From NCBI GenBank assembly GCA_963816555.1, contig CAWFLD010000011.1:1-64000 (forward strand): a stretch of 64,000 nt of DNA, given 5' to 3'. Position numbers and translations under genes: made by a program. Below the pieces are notes generated by a model. The model made no database searches. It saw only the letters and a program-made list of their open reading frames with translations, and was not told the DNA's origin. Origin of the DNA: Lutibaculum sp963816555 (GTDB lineage Bacteria > Pseudomonadota > Alphaproteobacteria > Rhizobiales > Tepidamorphaceae). Below are positions 47,363-57,429 of the stretch, in pieces; positions within the stretch are counted from its first letter, which is position 1, and every line of letters starts with the position of its first letter.

Positions 47363-47414
47363 CCGCCAGCCGGCGATTCCGGCCGGCTCGCGCAGACGGA
47401 TCCGACGCTCCCTT

Positions 47415-47429
47415 TTAACCGCTTGTTAG
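47415..47429. promoter_or_regulatory. CtrA-like box before flagellin
   Basis: TTAA, seven bases, TTAG, one mismatch to the CtrA consensus, 80 bases upstream of the flagellin ATG. No sigma-54 element (GG-N10-GC) was found in this leader. Confidence 0.45.
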
Positions 47430-47450
47430 CGGCGGACGGGCTACCCAGAA

Positions 47451-47476
47451 GGTCGATACCCAGAACGGGATCGACC
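47451..47476 (+). promoter_or_regulatory. Hairpin in the flagellin mRNA leader
   Basis: GGTCGAT-A-CCC pairs with GGG-ATCGACC around the loop AGAAC, giving a 10-bp stem with one bulged A. It ends 32 bases before the flagellin start codon. FlbT, encoded just after flagellin, acts in Caulobacter on the flagellin 5-prime leader, so this is a candidate target (inference). Confidence 0.55.
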
Positions 47477-47508
47477 ATCGTTAGTGCGTCCAGAAAAGGA
47501 TCGTCCAA

Positions 47509-49864
47509 ATGAGTGATGTCACTCTCTCCGCCGGCGTCCGCCAGAACCTGCTCTCGCTGCAGAACACTGCGGACATGATGTCGAAGACGCAGAATCGTCT
47601 CGCCACCGGCAAGAAGGTCAACTCGGCCCTCGACAACCCCTCGAACTTCTTCACCTCGCAGTCGCTGAACGACCGTGCGAGCGACCTGAACTCGCTGCTC
47701 GACTCGATCGGGCAGGCGACCAAGACCCTGGACGCCGCCAACAACGGCATCACGTCGCTGACCAAGCTCGTCTCCTCGGCCAAGTCGATCGCCCAGCAGG
47801 CGCGCTCGGCCACCGGCGCGACGAACACCTATTCGTCGGTCAGCTCGAGCTCGAACATCCTCGGCACCGACCTCCTCAACGGTTCCGAGTCCGTCGCGAC
47901 CGCGACCGGCACCTCGGCGAACCTCGAGGCGACCGACATCGCCGTCTCCGGCAAGACCGTGACCGAGACCCTCGGCCAGGCCACCGCGTCGAACGCGTCG
48001 GACGACGCCACCCTGGCCGCGCTCAACTCGGCGGCGCCGGTACCACGGGCGGCAACGTCGACATCTCCGTGACGAGCCGCGACGGCACGGCGGCGACCTT
48101 CAGCGTCACCATCGACGCCGGCGTCACGACCCAGGCCGCAGTGCTCAGCGCCATCCAGGGCACGACCGCCACGGTCAACGGCGTGTCCGGCACCCGGCTC
48201 AATTCGCTGATCGACGTCACCGACGACGGTTCGGGCCACCTGCAGTTCACGGCCAAGAACTCGGCCGTCGACTTCACGATCGAGGACTCGGCGGGCGGCT
48301 CCAACGCGACGACCCTGACCGAGCTCGGCCTGACCGGCGCCGAGGCCGGCGCTGCGAACAACTCCTCGAGCCTGCTCGACCAGCTCGGCGGCGCGACGGC
48401 GCAGGGCACGACCCTCACCATCTCCGGCAACAACGCCAGCGGCAGCGCCTTCACCAGCCAGACGCTGACCTTCGGCACCGGTTCGGGCGAGATCTCGACC
48501 CTCGACGAGCTGAACACGGCCCTCGGCAACGCCGCGACCGCCTCCGGCGGCTTCTCGGCCAACGCCTCGACGACCAAGGCCGGCACCAACATCACCGGTG
48601 CGATCAGCATCACGAAGGCCGGCGCCGACAAGGCCTCGGTCACGGTCGGCGGCACGCTGTCGACGCTGACGGCGGCCTCCACGACGCTCGAGACCACCGC
48701 GGGCGACGTGTTCTCCACGCACAACAGCCAGCCGACGCTGGCCGATCTCGGCACCGGCCTGTCCGGCGGCGGCTCGCTGAGCTTCACCGTCAACGACAAG
48801 GCCTACACGGTCGGCATCAACGGCACGGACCGTCTCGACGACGTGCTGTCGAAGCTCATCGTCCTCCGCCCTCGCCTCGAAGCTCGACTTCAGCAAGACG
48901 ACGGACGGCTCGGGCCACGAGCACATCAAGATCGACGCCAAGGACTCCTCGGTCGACTTCACGGTCAACGCGAACACGACCTCGGCGGCCCTCGGCCTCA
49001 CCTCCGACGCCTCGACCTCGTCGGTCAACAACTCGACGAGCCTGCTCGACCTGCTCGACACCGCCTTCGGCGGCGCGGGCAACGCCTCCGGCAAGACCCT
49101 GACGGTCGCGGCCAACGGCGGCGCCACCCAGACGATCACGTTCGGCAAGGGTGACAACCAGGTCCAGACGATCGACCAGTTCAACACCGAGCTCAGCGCC
49201 CTCTCCGGCGTCACCGCTTCGGTGTCCGACGCTGGCGCGCTGGACATCCGGGTCGAGTCCGGCACCAAGCAGACGAGCCTGGCGATCGGCGGCACGGTCA
49301 CCTCGAAGATCGGCCTGACGGACGGCGAGCAGTCGGGCGAGGTCATCTCGACCTCGGCCAACGAGACCCGCGAGCGCCTGCAGAACGACTTCAACGACGT
49401 TCTGACGCAGATCGACGACCTTTCGAAGGACGCCTCCTACAACGGCATCAACCTTCTGAACGGCGACGACCTGAAGGTGACGTTCAACGAGAACGGCTCG
49501 AGCTCGCTCACCATCTCGGGCGTGACCTTCGACTCCAACCACCTGGGCCTGAACGCCGTCACCGGCGACAAATTCCAGGACAACGACCAGATCGACTCGA
49601 TCGTCGGGAAGATCGACAGCGCGCTCGGCAGCCTGCGCTCGCAGGCGTCGAAGTTCGGTTCGAACCTCTCGACCGTCCAGACGCGCCAGGACTTCACGAA
49701 GAACATGATCAACACGCTGCAGACCGGCTCGGACGACCTCGTCCTGGCCGACACCAACGAGGAAGGCGGCCAACCTGCTCGCCCTGCAGACCCGCCAGCA
49801 GCTGTCGTCGACGGCTCTGTCGATGGCCTCGCAGGCCGACCAGGCGGTGCTCCGCCTCTTCTGA
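47509..49864 (+). CDS. Flagellin, large, with duplicated variable domain; three frame breaks
   Basis: This is the filament protein, about 784 residues after repair, against 300-500 for most rhizobial flagellins. The N-terminal D0/D1 region begins MSDVTLSAGVRQNLLSLQNT and includes LATGKKVNSALDNPSNFF. The C-terminal D1/D0 ends LQTRQQLSSTALSMASQADQ. The central part contains two related blocks of about 100 residues (DGSGHLQFTAKNSAVDFTI and DGSGHEHIKIDAKDSSVDFT). Breaks lie near 48040 (one base missing in GGCGGCGCC), 48862 (extra C, GTCCTCC) and 49767 (extra G, GGCGGCC for GGCGCC). A terminator follows. Confidence 0.93.
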
Positions 49865-49888
49865 TCAGCGTTCACACGCGAAAATCGG

Positions 49889-49917
49889 ACGGCGGGGCCT
49901 CGGCCCCGCCGTTTTTC
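49889..49917 (+). terminator. Rho-independent terminator of flagellin
   Basis: ACGGCGGGGC and GCCCCGCCGT form a 10-bp stem with loop CTCG, followed by TTTTCG. It lies 25 bases after the flagellin stop and separates it from flbT. Confidence 0.9.
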
Positions 49918-49989
49918 GTTGCGAGATCCGCGGAAAGAGGTATCTCGACGGCACGGATTGGCTCAATCGTGCGGGGAAGGTCAGGCACC

Positions 49990-50418
49990 ATGGCCCTGAA
50001 AGTCGAACTGAAGCCGGGCGAGCGCTTCATCCTCGGCACGAGCGTCATCACCAACGACAACCAGCGCACCAGGCTCTACATCCAGGGCGACGCGCCGGTC
50101 CTGCGCGAGAAGGACATCCTGACCGCGGAGACCGCCGACACGCCGTGCCAAGCGCATCTACCTCGCCGTCCAGCTGATGTATCTCGGGATGGCCGACAAA
50201 TGAGACGCGCGAGCTTTACTTCAAGCTAATCAACGAGCTGGTAGAAGCAGCACCGTCGACGACTCCCTTATGTGGAGCGGATAAGTAACCATATCTTAAC
50301 CGATTCTCTTTACAAAGGTTTACGCGAAGCGAAGGCTTTAATCCAGTACGAGGCGGAACTTCTCCAGAATGCACAGCGCAGCCCAAGCATACGGCCAGGT
50401 GGCCCGGCAGACGGTTAG
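49990..50418 (+). CDS. flbT: Flagellin synthesis regulator FlbT, three frame breaks
   Basis: FlbT is a post-transcriptional repressor that destabilises flagellin mRNA. It starts MALKVELKPGERFILGTSVI at 49990 with the conserved GDAPVLREKDILTAETADTP. After it the frame breaks three times: CCAAGCGC for CAAGCGC near 50147, GACAAATGAG for GACAATGAG near 50202 and CCCTTATG for CCCTATG near 50268, each one extra base. Repaired, it continues KRIYLAVQLMYLGMADNETR and YVERISNHILTDSLYKGLRE to TAG 50418, 142 residues. Three insertions keep the overall length a multiple of three. It overlaps flaF by 50 bases. Confidence 0.88.
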
Positions 50419-50764
50419 TCCGCGCGACCTCGAAGCCGACCTCCTCATGAAGGCCGCCGCCAAGTTGCAGGCGGTGAGCGACGACTGGCTCAACCGCTCC
50501 GGCGAGCTGCAGGACGCGCTGACCTACAACCGCCGCCTCTGGACCCTCCTGGTGACCTCCGCCACGAAGCCGGAGAACCCGCTGCCCCAGGCGGTGAAGA
50601 ACAACATCGCCAACATCGCGCTCTTCGTCTTCAACCGCACGATCGCGGTCGAGACCGACAGCGAGGCCGCGAAGATCGCGCCGCTCATCAACATCAACCG
50701 GCAGATCGCCGCCGGGCTGCGCGAGCGCGCCCGCGCCGAGCCCGAGGCCGTCGCGTCGATGTGA
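50369..50764 (+). CDS. flaF: Flagellin biosynthesis regulator FlaF
   Basis: This 131-residue protein is needed with FlbT for correct flagellin translation and secretion. Family signatures: AYGQVARQTVSPRDLEADLL near the start, LTYNRRLWTLLVTSATKPEN and NIALFVFNRTIAVETD. The ATG at 50369 lies inside the end of flbT, a 50-base overlap in another frame, which suggests coupling. It is followed by a strong bidirectional terminator. Confidence 0.95.
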   Translation: MHSAAQAYGQVARQTVSPRDLEADLLMKAAAKLQAVSDDWLNRSGELQDALTYNRRLWTLLVTSATKPENPLPQAVKNNIANIALFVFNRTIAVETDSEAAKIAPLININRQIAAGLRERARAEPEAVASM

Positions 50765-50867
50765 CACGCGCGGCCGGACCGGCCGCCGCCGGGACTGCGA
50801 CAAGAGGGCGGGCGCTCCGGACGGAGCCCCGCCCTTCGCGCTTCCGCCGGCCCCGCATGCCACGACG

Positions 50868-50906
50868 AAAAGCCCCGGTGCGGCAGGCCGCACCGGGGCT
50901 TTTTTC
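50868..50906. terminator. Bidirectional terminator between flaF and flgL
   Basis: A perfect 13-bp stem (AGCCCCGGTGCGG / CCGCACCGGGGCT) with loop CAGG has AAAA on the left and TTTTTT on the right. It can stop flaF transcription rightward and flgL transcription leftward. Confidence 0.92.
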
Positions 50907-50935
50907 GTGTCCGATCGTCCGCCGGCCCGCGCCGG

Positions 50936-52490
50936 TCAGAGCATCTTGGCGAGGCTCAGCTGCGACAGCATCGCGGTGACCTGGTAGCTCGCCTGGAGCT
51001 GCGTCTGCAGCTGCAGCAGCATCACCGCCACCTCGTTGGTATCCGCGTTCTCGACCTCGCCCAGGAAGTCCTGCGCGGTCGCCTTCTGCAGGTCGTTGCG
51101 CTTGCTCGCCTTGTCGACGATGACGCGCTGCGAGGCGATGTCGGCGCGCACCTCGCCGACGCTGCCGGAGGAGTCCTGCAGGTTCTCCATCAGCCGGCTG
51201 CTCTTGGAGGTGTAGAGCGCCTCGCCCTCGTCTCCCGGCAGCTCGTAGTCCGAGATGCTCATGACCGCGAGGTTCTTGATCGTCTGGCGCAGGCCGGTCT
51301 CGTTGGCCTGCGCGCCGTAGTTCACGTCGAGGCCCTCGGCGACCTCCGCCCTGGCGCTGCCGCGCACGTTGGCGGCGCGGGCGGCGTCGTCGGGATAGTC
51401 GGCGCCGACATACCAGCGCACCGTCCCGGTCGCGTCGGCGGCGGTGGAGGTCGGATAGCCGTCGGCGTTCGTCGGCGAGGCGGCGACGCGCAGCGGCGGG
51501 TTGTTGTCGAAGAAGTCGTTGGCGGCCGCGAAGGCCGAGGCGGCCTTCAGCTCCGTCTTGGCGGAAAAGCCGAGCTGCGTGCCGAGCGCCGCCTTGAGGT
51601 TCGCCGCCGTGGCGGCCGCGTTGTCCGCCGGCGTCGCCTGGTCGCTGACGATCCGGAACGTGCCGGGCTCGGCCGCCGCCTCGTCGGTGTCGACGGCGGT
51701 GAGCTTCACCGTCGTCGTCGTGCCGTCGGGCAGGCCGAGCGTGAAGGTGACCGTCGAGCCGTTCTCCGGCAGGGGATCGCCGAAGGTGACGCTCAGGGCC
51801 GCCGGGTCGCCGGCCGGGCCGGTCGTGGTCGCGTTGGCGCCCGTCGAGGCGAGGACGCCGTCGACCTTGAAGCCGAACGGGCTGTTCTCGCGCCGCCGTG
51901 GAATCCTCCGCCAGCGTCACCGTCGCGCCGGTCGAGCCGTCGAGCTTCAGCCGCCCCAGGCCGTCGCCGAGGTCGGCCTGGAGCCGCTCGTCGACGACCG
52001 TCGTGAAGCCGGCCTTCGAGCCCTCCCCGTTCAGCATCTTGTCGAGACGGACCACCGGCTCCTGCGTCGCCGAGCGGCCGGAGAACAGGTGGCGGCCGCC
52101 GAGATCGGTGTTGAGCAGGGAGATCGCCTCGTCGAGCTGCGCGTTCGCCTGGTCCCTCAGGGACTGCGGGTTCGGCAGGTCGGCCAGCGGCATGGTGGTG
52201 GCGACGGCGGTGCGCGCCTCGCGGGTCAGCGCACCGTAGCGGTCGAGCACGGTGTCCATCGTGTCCATGCGGGTCGACAGCAGGCTGACCGACGAGTTGA
52301 AGGCGTCGAGGCTGTCGATCCTGGAGCGCATGGCGACGGCGGTGTCGATGTTGTTGGCGCCGCCGAGGCCGCTGTAGAGGTCGGCCTTCTTGCCGGTGGT
52401 CATCTGGCGCTGGAGGTCGAACATCTGCTGGCGGGTGTCGGTCAGCCCGCGCAGCCATCCGGCACTGTAGGACAGGGGCGAAATCGCCAT
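50936..52490 (-). CDS. flgL: Hook-filament junction protein FlgL, one frame break
   Basis: This hook-associated protein 3 has about 518 residues after repair, longer than typical (about 300-400) because of a big middle domain. The N-terminus has DTRQQMFDLQRQMTTGKKAD, and the C-terminus ends VMLLQLQTQLQASYQVTAML and SQLSLAKML. The frame breaks near 51894: GGCGCGAGAAC for expected GGCGCGCGAGAAC, two bases lost, after which RENSPFGFKVDG continues. It is last in the flgE-flgK-flgL operon, four bases after flgK. Confidence 0.9.
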
Positions 52491-52494
52491 CGCG

Positions 52495-54314
52495 TCAGAT
52501 CTCCATCAGCATGGACAGCATGTCCTGGAAGGTCTTAACGACCCGCGCATTGGCCTGGTAGGCCATCTGCAGCTCGACGAGATGCGCCATCTCCTCGTCG
52601 ACGCTCACGCCGGACTTCATCGTGGCGCGCTCCTGCAGCTGGGAGACGACCTGGCTCTGCGCCTCCTGCTGCTCGTTGGCCGCGCTCGCCCGCATCGCCT
52701 GGGTGGTGATGATGCGCGACACGAAGTGGCCGACATCGACGCCGTCGGCGGCCGAGCCGGCGCTGATCTTGCCGTTCGGCGTGCGGATCTCGGCCGACTT
52801 GAGGCGCGCCGCCATGTCGGCCGGCCGCGCCGGGTCGCCGAGGGGCGTCGTGCCGGAGTCGAGATAGACCGACAGCGCCTCGGTGTCGCTCAGCAGCGCG
52901 GGATTGATGCTGATCCGCCCGGCGAAGCCGAGCTGCTGCTTGCCGCTGTCATAGGTGCCGACATAGGGCTGGCTGCCGTCGGTGAAGAGCGGGATCGCCA
53001 GCTGCCCGGTCAGCGAGGTCGCCGTCGCCTGCGCGCTCAGGCCCTGCACCGAGGGCGCGGGTGTCGCCAGTCGGATCGTGGCGTCACCTCCCAGGCGCCG
53101 TCCGAGTTCTGCGCCAGCTGGAAGCCGCGCGTGGCGAACTCCGCCTGCAGCGCGCTCATGTCGCCGGAGCTGAAGTCGACGCCGATCTTGCCCGAGGGGA
53201 CGGCGTCGATGTCGGCGTTCGCCTTGACGAAGGTGACGGTCTGGGTGGCGCCGGTCCCGTCGTCGTAGGTGAAGCTCACCTCGTCGCCGTACTGCAGCGA
53301 GTCGAGGTCGAGCGAGCGGCCGATCTCGGCGCCGCCGCCGTCGACCACCGGCTGGCTGTCCATCTGGTAGCTCGACATCGCGCGGGCCATCGAGTCGGCC
53401 AGCGCGTCGAGGCTGTTCTGCGCGTCGGGCAGGATCTCGTCGCGCAGCTCGAACAGGGCGCCGAGCTTGCCGGACTTGAAGGCGCCCTCGTCGAGCAGGT
53501 CGACCGGCGGCCGCCCGGGGCCGCTCAGGATGATCGTGCCGAGCGTGCCGTTGTCGACGTCGGAGCGCGCCGTGACGGTCGACTGCTGGTTCTTGAAGGT
53601 CAGCTCCGTCGCGACGTCGGAGACGAGGAGCGTGCCCGAGCGGGTGAGCACGCTGACGGTGCCGTCGTCGGCCGGCTTCATGACGTTGACGTCCATGAGG
53701 CCGGAGAGCTCGTTGATCATCTGGTCGCGCTGGTCGAGCACCACCGGGTCGTCGACGGGGGCCAGCGCGATCTTCTGGTTCGCGCCGGCGATGCCCTTCA
53801 GCAGCGTGTTGATGCGCGAGACGGAGTCGCCGATCTCCGTCTCCGTCTGCAGCCGCATGTCCTGGATGTCGTCGGACAGGGAGTTGAGCCCGGTCGCGAG
53901 CATCCGCGCGTTCTGGACGAACTCGGTGCGGGTGGTGGGGTTCTCGGGGCTCGCCACCAGGCTGTCGAGCGAGGCGGAGAAATCCGAGTAGAGGCTCTCC
54001 ACCCCGTTCGCCGCGCCCGGCGCGCCGAACGAGATCTCGAGCCGCTCGAGATAGCTCTGCTTCACGTCGGCATAGCCGGCGCCGGTCAGCTCGCCGCGCA
54101 GCTGGCTGGTGAGCAGCTGGTCCATGACGCGCTTGACCTCGCCCACCTTCACGCCGAAGGACGGGCCGCCATAGTCGAGCACCGACTGGCTCAGCCTCTG
54201 CTTCGAGTAGCCGGTCGTGCTCGCATTCGCGACGTTTCGCGAGGCGACGTCGAGACCCGCCTGGGTGACGTCGAGCCCGTTCAACGCGTTCCGCAGAACC
54301 CCGTAAAGCCCCAT
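52495..54314 (-). CDS. flgK: Hook-associated protein FlgK, one frame break
   Basis: This hook-filament junction protein 1 has about 606 residues after repair. It starts MGLYGVLRNALNGLDVTQAG with the rod/hook signature VASRNVANASTTGYSKQRLS, and ends AHLVELQMAYQANARVVKTF. The frame breaks near 53085: GAGGTGACGCC lacks one base (GTGACCGCC restores it), after which LATPAPSVQGLSAQAT continues. It lies between flgE (43 bases) and flgL in one operon. Confidence 0.93.
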
Positions 54315-54357
54315 CTCTCGTTCGCTCCCGCGCTAGATGCCCGGCCGTGCGCGGCCG

Positions 54358-55674
54358 TCAGCGCTTCATGTTCAGGGCTTCCTGCATCATCTCGTCGCTC
54401 GTCGTGACGATGCGGGTGCCCGCCGAATAGGCCTGCTGGGTGACGATCAGCTTCGTGAACTCGTCGGCGATGTCGGTGTTGGAGCCTTCGAGCGCCGAGC
54501 CCATGATCGAGCCGCTCGCGCCCATGATCGCCTTGCCGGATTCCGCCGTCGCGGCGTAGGCGCCGCCGTCCCTGTGGGCCAGCTGGTTCGGTGCGTTGAA
54601 GCTCGCGATGCCGATCGCGTAGAGGTCGATCGTCTGGCCGTTCGAGTAGGTGCCGGTGACGCGGCCGGCATCCGAGATGGCGACGTCGATCAGCTCGCCC
54701 GCCGCATAGCCGTTCTGCGACAGCTCCGTCGTCTTCACCGTCTCCGTGGAGCTCGCATAGCTCGTCAGCGCGCGGTCGTGCTGCAGCGTCACGTCGCCGA
54801 TCGAGATGCCGTCGATCGACATGCCGGTGATCGTCGCGGAGTCGCCCGTCGTGGTCAGTTCGCCGGCCGACGTCGAACGTGAACGTGCCGGCCTTGGTCC
54901 ACTCGGTCGCGGCCTCGTCGCTGTTGCTCAGGTAGTAGAGGCTCCACTCCCCGTCGGCGGTCTTCGCCCAGCGCAGCTGCAGGTTCGCCGGCCTGGCCGT
55001 TCGCGTCGCGCACCGTCACCGAGCCGCCGGACAGCGACTGGTCCATGAAGTTCGACTCCTCGGCCTCGCTGATCACGCCGTCGCTCTCGCTGGCGTCCAC
55101 GCTGCCGTCGGAGTTCGCGTCCGGGTCGAACACGGCGAAGCCGGAGGGAAGGTTCGCGTGCAGCGTCACCTTGTCCGTCGCCTTCGCCTCCATCAGGTCG
55201 TTGGTCACGCGGATCGGCTCGAGCTGCGAGCCCGGCGACGTTGCCGCTCGACGGATCGACCTGGTAGCCCATGAGGTAGTAGCCGGCGCCGTTGACGAGG
55301 TAGCCCTGCCGGTCGAAGTCGAAGTCGCCGCGGCGCGTGTAGAGGTCCTCGTCGCTGAAGGACGGCTTGCCGTCCACCGTGCCCGTGCGCTGGCCGACGG
55401 TGAAGAAGCCGTCGCCGCTGATGGCCATGAACGTGCCGATGTCGCTGCTGGCGATGTCGCCCTGCACGTCCACCGTCTGGCGGCCGAAGCCGCGCACGGA
55501 GCTCGCGCTGTAGCTGCCGCCATTGCTGTCCGGCACGAGCTCGGCGAAGCTCGTCTCGAGCCGCTTGAAGCCGCTCGTCTGCACGTTGGCGATGTTGCCT
55601 GAAATGTTTTCGAGCGCATAGGACTGCGCCTGAAGGCCGGCCACGGCCGTGCTCATCGCCCCATAGATGCCCAT
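54358..55674 (-). CDS. flgE: Flagellar hook protein FlgE, three frame breaks
   Basis: This hook subunit has about 437 residues. It begins MGIYGAMSTAVAGLQAQSYA, with the signature NISGNIANVQTSGFKRLETS, and ends FTKLIVTQQAYSAGTRIVTT then SDEMMQEALNMKR. A middle segment has calcium-loop-like Asp spacing (DPDANSDGSVDASESDG). Three one-base insertions break the frame: near 55239 (GCCGGGCTC for GCCGGCTC), 54992 (CAGGCCGG for CAGCCGG) and 54869 (GGCCGGCG for GGCGGCG). Together they restore length, so first and last parts are in one frame. A sigma-54 promoter lies 63 bases upstream. Confidence 0.93.
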
Positions 55675-55736
55675 CGGACTCTCCCCAAAGCAGGATCATG
55701 CGGCGCGCGCTCTTCGCGCAGCCACCAAAGGGGGTA

Positions 55737-55752
55737 AGCAACTGCCGGGCCA
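55737..55752 (-). promoter_or_regulatory. Sigma-54 promoter of flgE operon
   Basis: On the minus strand TTGGCCCGGCAGTTGCTT has GG and GC ten bases apart. It lies 63-78 bases upstream of the flgE ATG. An imperfect dyad, GGCAGAGCTGACC at 55821-55833, lies about 70 bases further upstream, at enhancer distance. Confidence 0.65.
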
Positions 55753-55918
55753 ACTCTCCACGTCCAGACATTTCAATGGACTTAGGCCGGTGGCCTCGGC
55801 CCCTTTGCGCGAGCTTCCCGGCAGAGCTGACCCGGCAGACGGAAAAACATGCCGGGCTGGAGTCGATGCTGCAGGTGCGCTAGTTCACCCGGACCCAGCC
55901 GGAACATCGGAGCCGCCC

Positions 55919-56764
55919 ATGAAATTCGAGAGCACACAGAGCTACGTCGCCACCGAGGATCTTCGCGTGGCGGTCAACGCGGCGATCGCTCTCGAGCGGC
56001 CCCTGCTGGTGAAGGGCGAGCCCGGCACCGGCAAGACGGTGCTGGCGCACGAGATCTCGAAGGCGACGGGCGCGCCGCTGATCGAGTGGCACATCAAGTC
56101 GACCACCAAGGCCCACCAGGGCCTCTACGAGTACGACGCCGTCAGCCGCCTGCGCGACAGCCAGCTCGGCGACGAGCGGGTGCACGACATCGCGAACTAC
56201 ATCCGCAAGGGCCGGCTCTGGGAGGCCTTCACGGCGCCCGAGCGGCCCGTCCTGCTGATCGACGAGATCGACAAGGCCGACATCGAGTTCCCGAACGACC
56301 TGCTGCAGGAGCTCGACCGGATGGAGTTCCACGTCTACGAGACCGGCGAGACGGTGCGCGCCGAGCGGCGGCCGATCGTCGTCATCACGTCGAACAACGA
56401 GAAGGAGCTGCCGGACGCCTTCCTGCGCCGCTGCTTCTTCCACTACATCCGCTTCCCCGACGCCGAGACGATGGCCGAGATCGTCGAGGTGCATTTCCCC
56501 GACCTCAAGAAGCGCCTGCTGCGCGAGGCGCTGTCGGTCTTCTACGAGATCCGCGAGGTGCCCGGCCTCAAGAAGAAGCCGTCGACGTCGGAGCTGCTCG
56601 ACTGGATCAAGCTCATCATGGTCGAGGATCTCGACGAGACGGCGCTGCGCCAGCGCGACCCCAAGAAGCTGATCCCGCCGCTGCACGGCGCCCTCATCAA
56701 GAACGAGCAGGACGTGCATCTCTTCGAGCGCCTGGCCTTCATGGCGCGCCGCGAGGGACGCTAG
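55919..56764 (+). CDS. MoxR-family AAA+ ATPase
   Basis: This 281-residue ATPase has Walker A GEPGTGKT (residue about 36), Walker B LLIDEIDKAD and sensor 1 VVITSNNEKELPDAF. The arginine-finger region is LRRCFFHYIRFPD. MoxR proteins act as chaperones that insert metals or remodel partner complexes, usually together with a VWA-domain protein encoded downstream. Here the next gene points the other way and is not a VWA protein, so the partner is elsewhere. ATG 55919 is preferred over frames that run upstream without similarity. Confidence 0.92.
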   Translation: MKFESTQSYVATEDLRVAVNAAIALERPLLVKGEPGTGKTVLAHEISKATGAPLIEWHIKSTTKAHQGLYEYDAVSRLRDSQLGDERVHDIANYIRKGRLWEAFTAPERPVLLIDEIDKADIEFPNDLLQELDRMEFHVYETGETVRAERRPIVVITSNNEKELPDAFLRRCFFHYIRFPDAETMAEIVEVHFPDLKKRLLREALSVFYEIREVPGLKKKPSTSELLDWIKLIMVEDLDETALRQRDPKKLIPPLHGALIKNEQDVHLFERLAFMARREGR

Positions 56765-56776
56765 CGGTTCCGCTCC

Positions 56777-57229
56777 TCAGAAGCGGCCCGAGACCTGGTT
56801 GGTGCGAACCTGCTCGGAAAGGACGGCGCCGGTGTCCCGGTCCCTGACCTGCAGGTAGGCATAGATCTCGTCGGGCCCGGGCGCATCCTCGTTGAAGCGC
56901 CGCCGCGTCCTGGGCCGCCCACCGATGTCGAGCTCGATGTTCCTGACGCGCCAGGTGAAGGCGTGGCCGGTGCCGTCCCAACGGAGGGTCAGCGTCGATC
57001 CGCCGCCCTCCAGGGTGGATTCGGGTGCCCGGGTGAACGCGATGACGATGCCGTGGCGGTTGTCGTCGCGGCCGCGCAGGCCCGAATCCTTGCCCCAGAA
57101 GTGAATGTGCAGGGCCGCCGCGTTGAGGCTCGTTTCCGCTGCGTTCCAGATGATCCTGCCCGTCGCGGTCAGGACCGCGTCGGAGCCGGATCCGCGCGCT
57201 GACAGGCGAACATCCCGAAGCTCGGCCAT
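56777..57229 (-). CDS. Hypothetical protein, single-domain beta-rich
   Basis: This 150-residue protein has no signal peptide. The sequence alternates strand-like residues (LTATGRIIWNAAETSLNAAA, LTLRWDGTGHAFTWRVRNIE), suggesting a beta-sandwich, and ends QVRTNQVSGRF. ATG 57229 has CGGAGGG upstream. It converges with moxR, 12 bases between stops. I do not recognise a family and propose no function. Confidence 0.7.
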   Translation of the reverse strand: MAELRDVRLSARGSGSDAVLTATGRIIWNAAETSLNAAALHIHFWGKDSGLRGRDDNRHGIVIAFTRAPESTLEGGGSTLTLRWDGTGHAFTWRVRNIELDIGGRPRTRRRFNEDAPGPDEIYAYLQVRDRDTGAVLSEQVRTNQVSGRF

Positions 57230-57429
57230 GGCAGCCCTCCGAACGGGAACGGGATGCGAGTGTACGCCTCCCGGACGCCGCGCGCATCCATCTCTGCGGC
57301 AGCTCCGGGCGCCGCCGGAGAGGGCGTAGAGCGTTCGGCCGCCTCGACGTTTCAGAAACCTGCAACGGGGCCAGCGAGTTGACCTCCGACAGGCGCCGTC
57401 CCGGGCGCCGCCGAGAGATGGAGGCATTC

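Noticed and set aside
49222..50229. Flagellin tail fused to FlbT as one protein
   Set aside because: The fused frame arises only from an extra G near 49767. The repaired flagellin ends normally at 49864, is followed by a terminator, and flbT has its own start.
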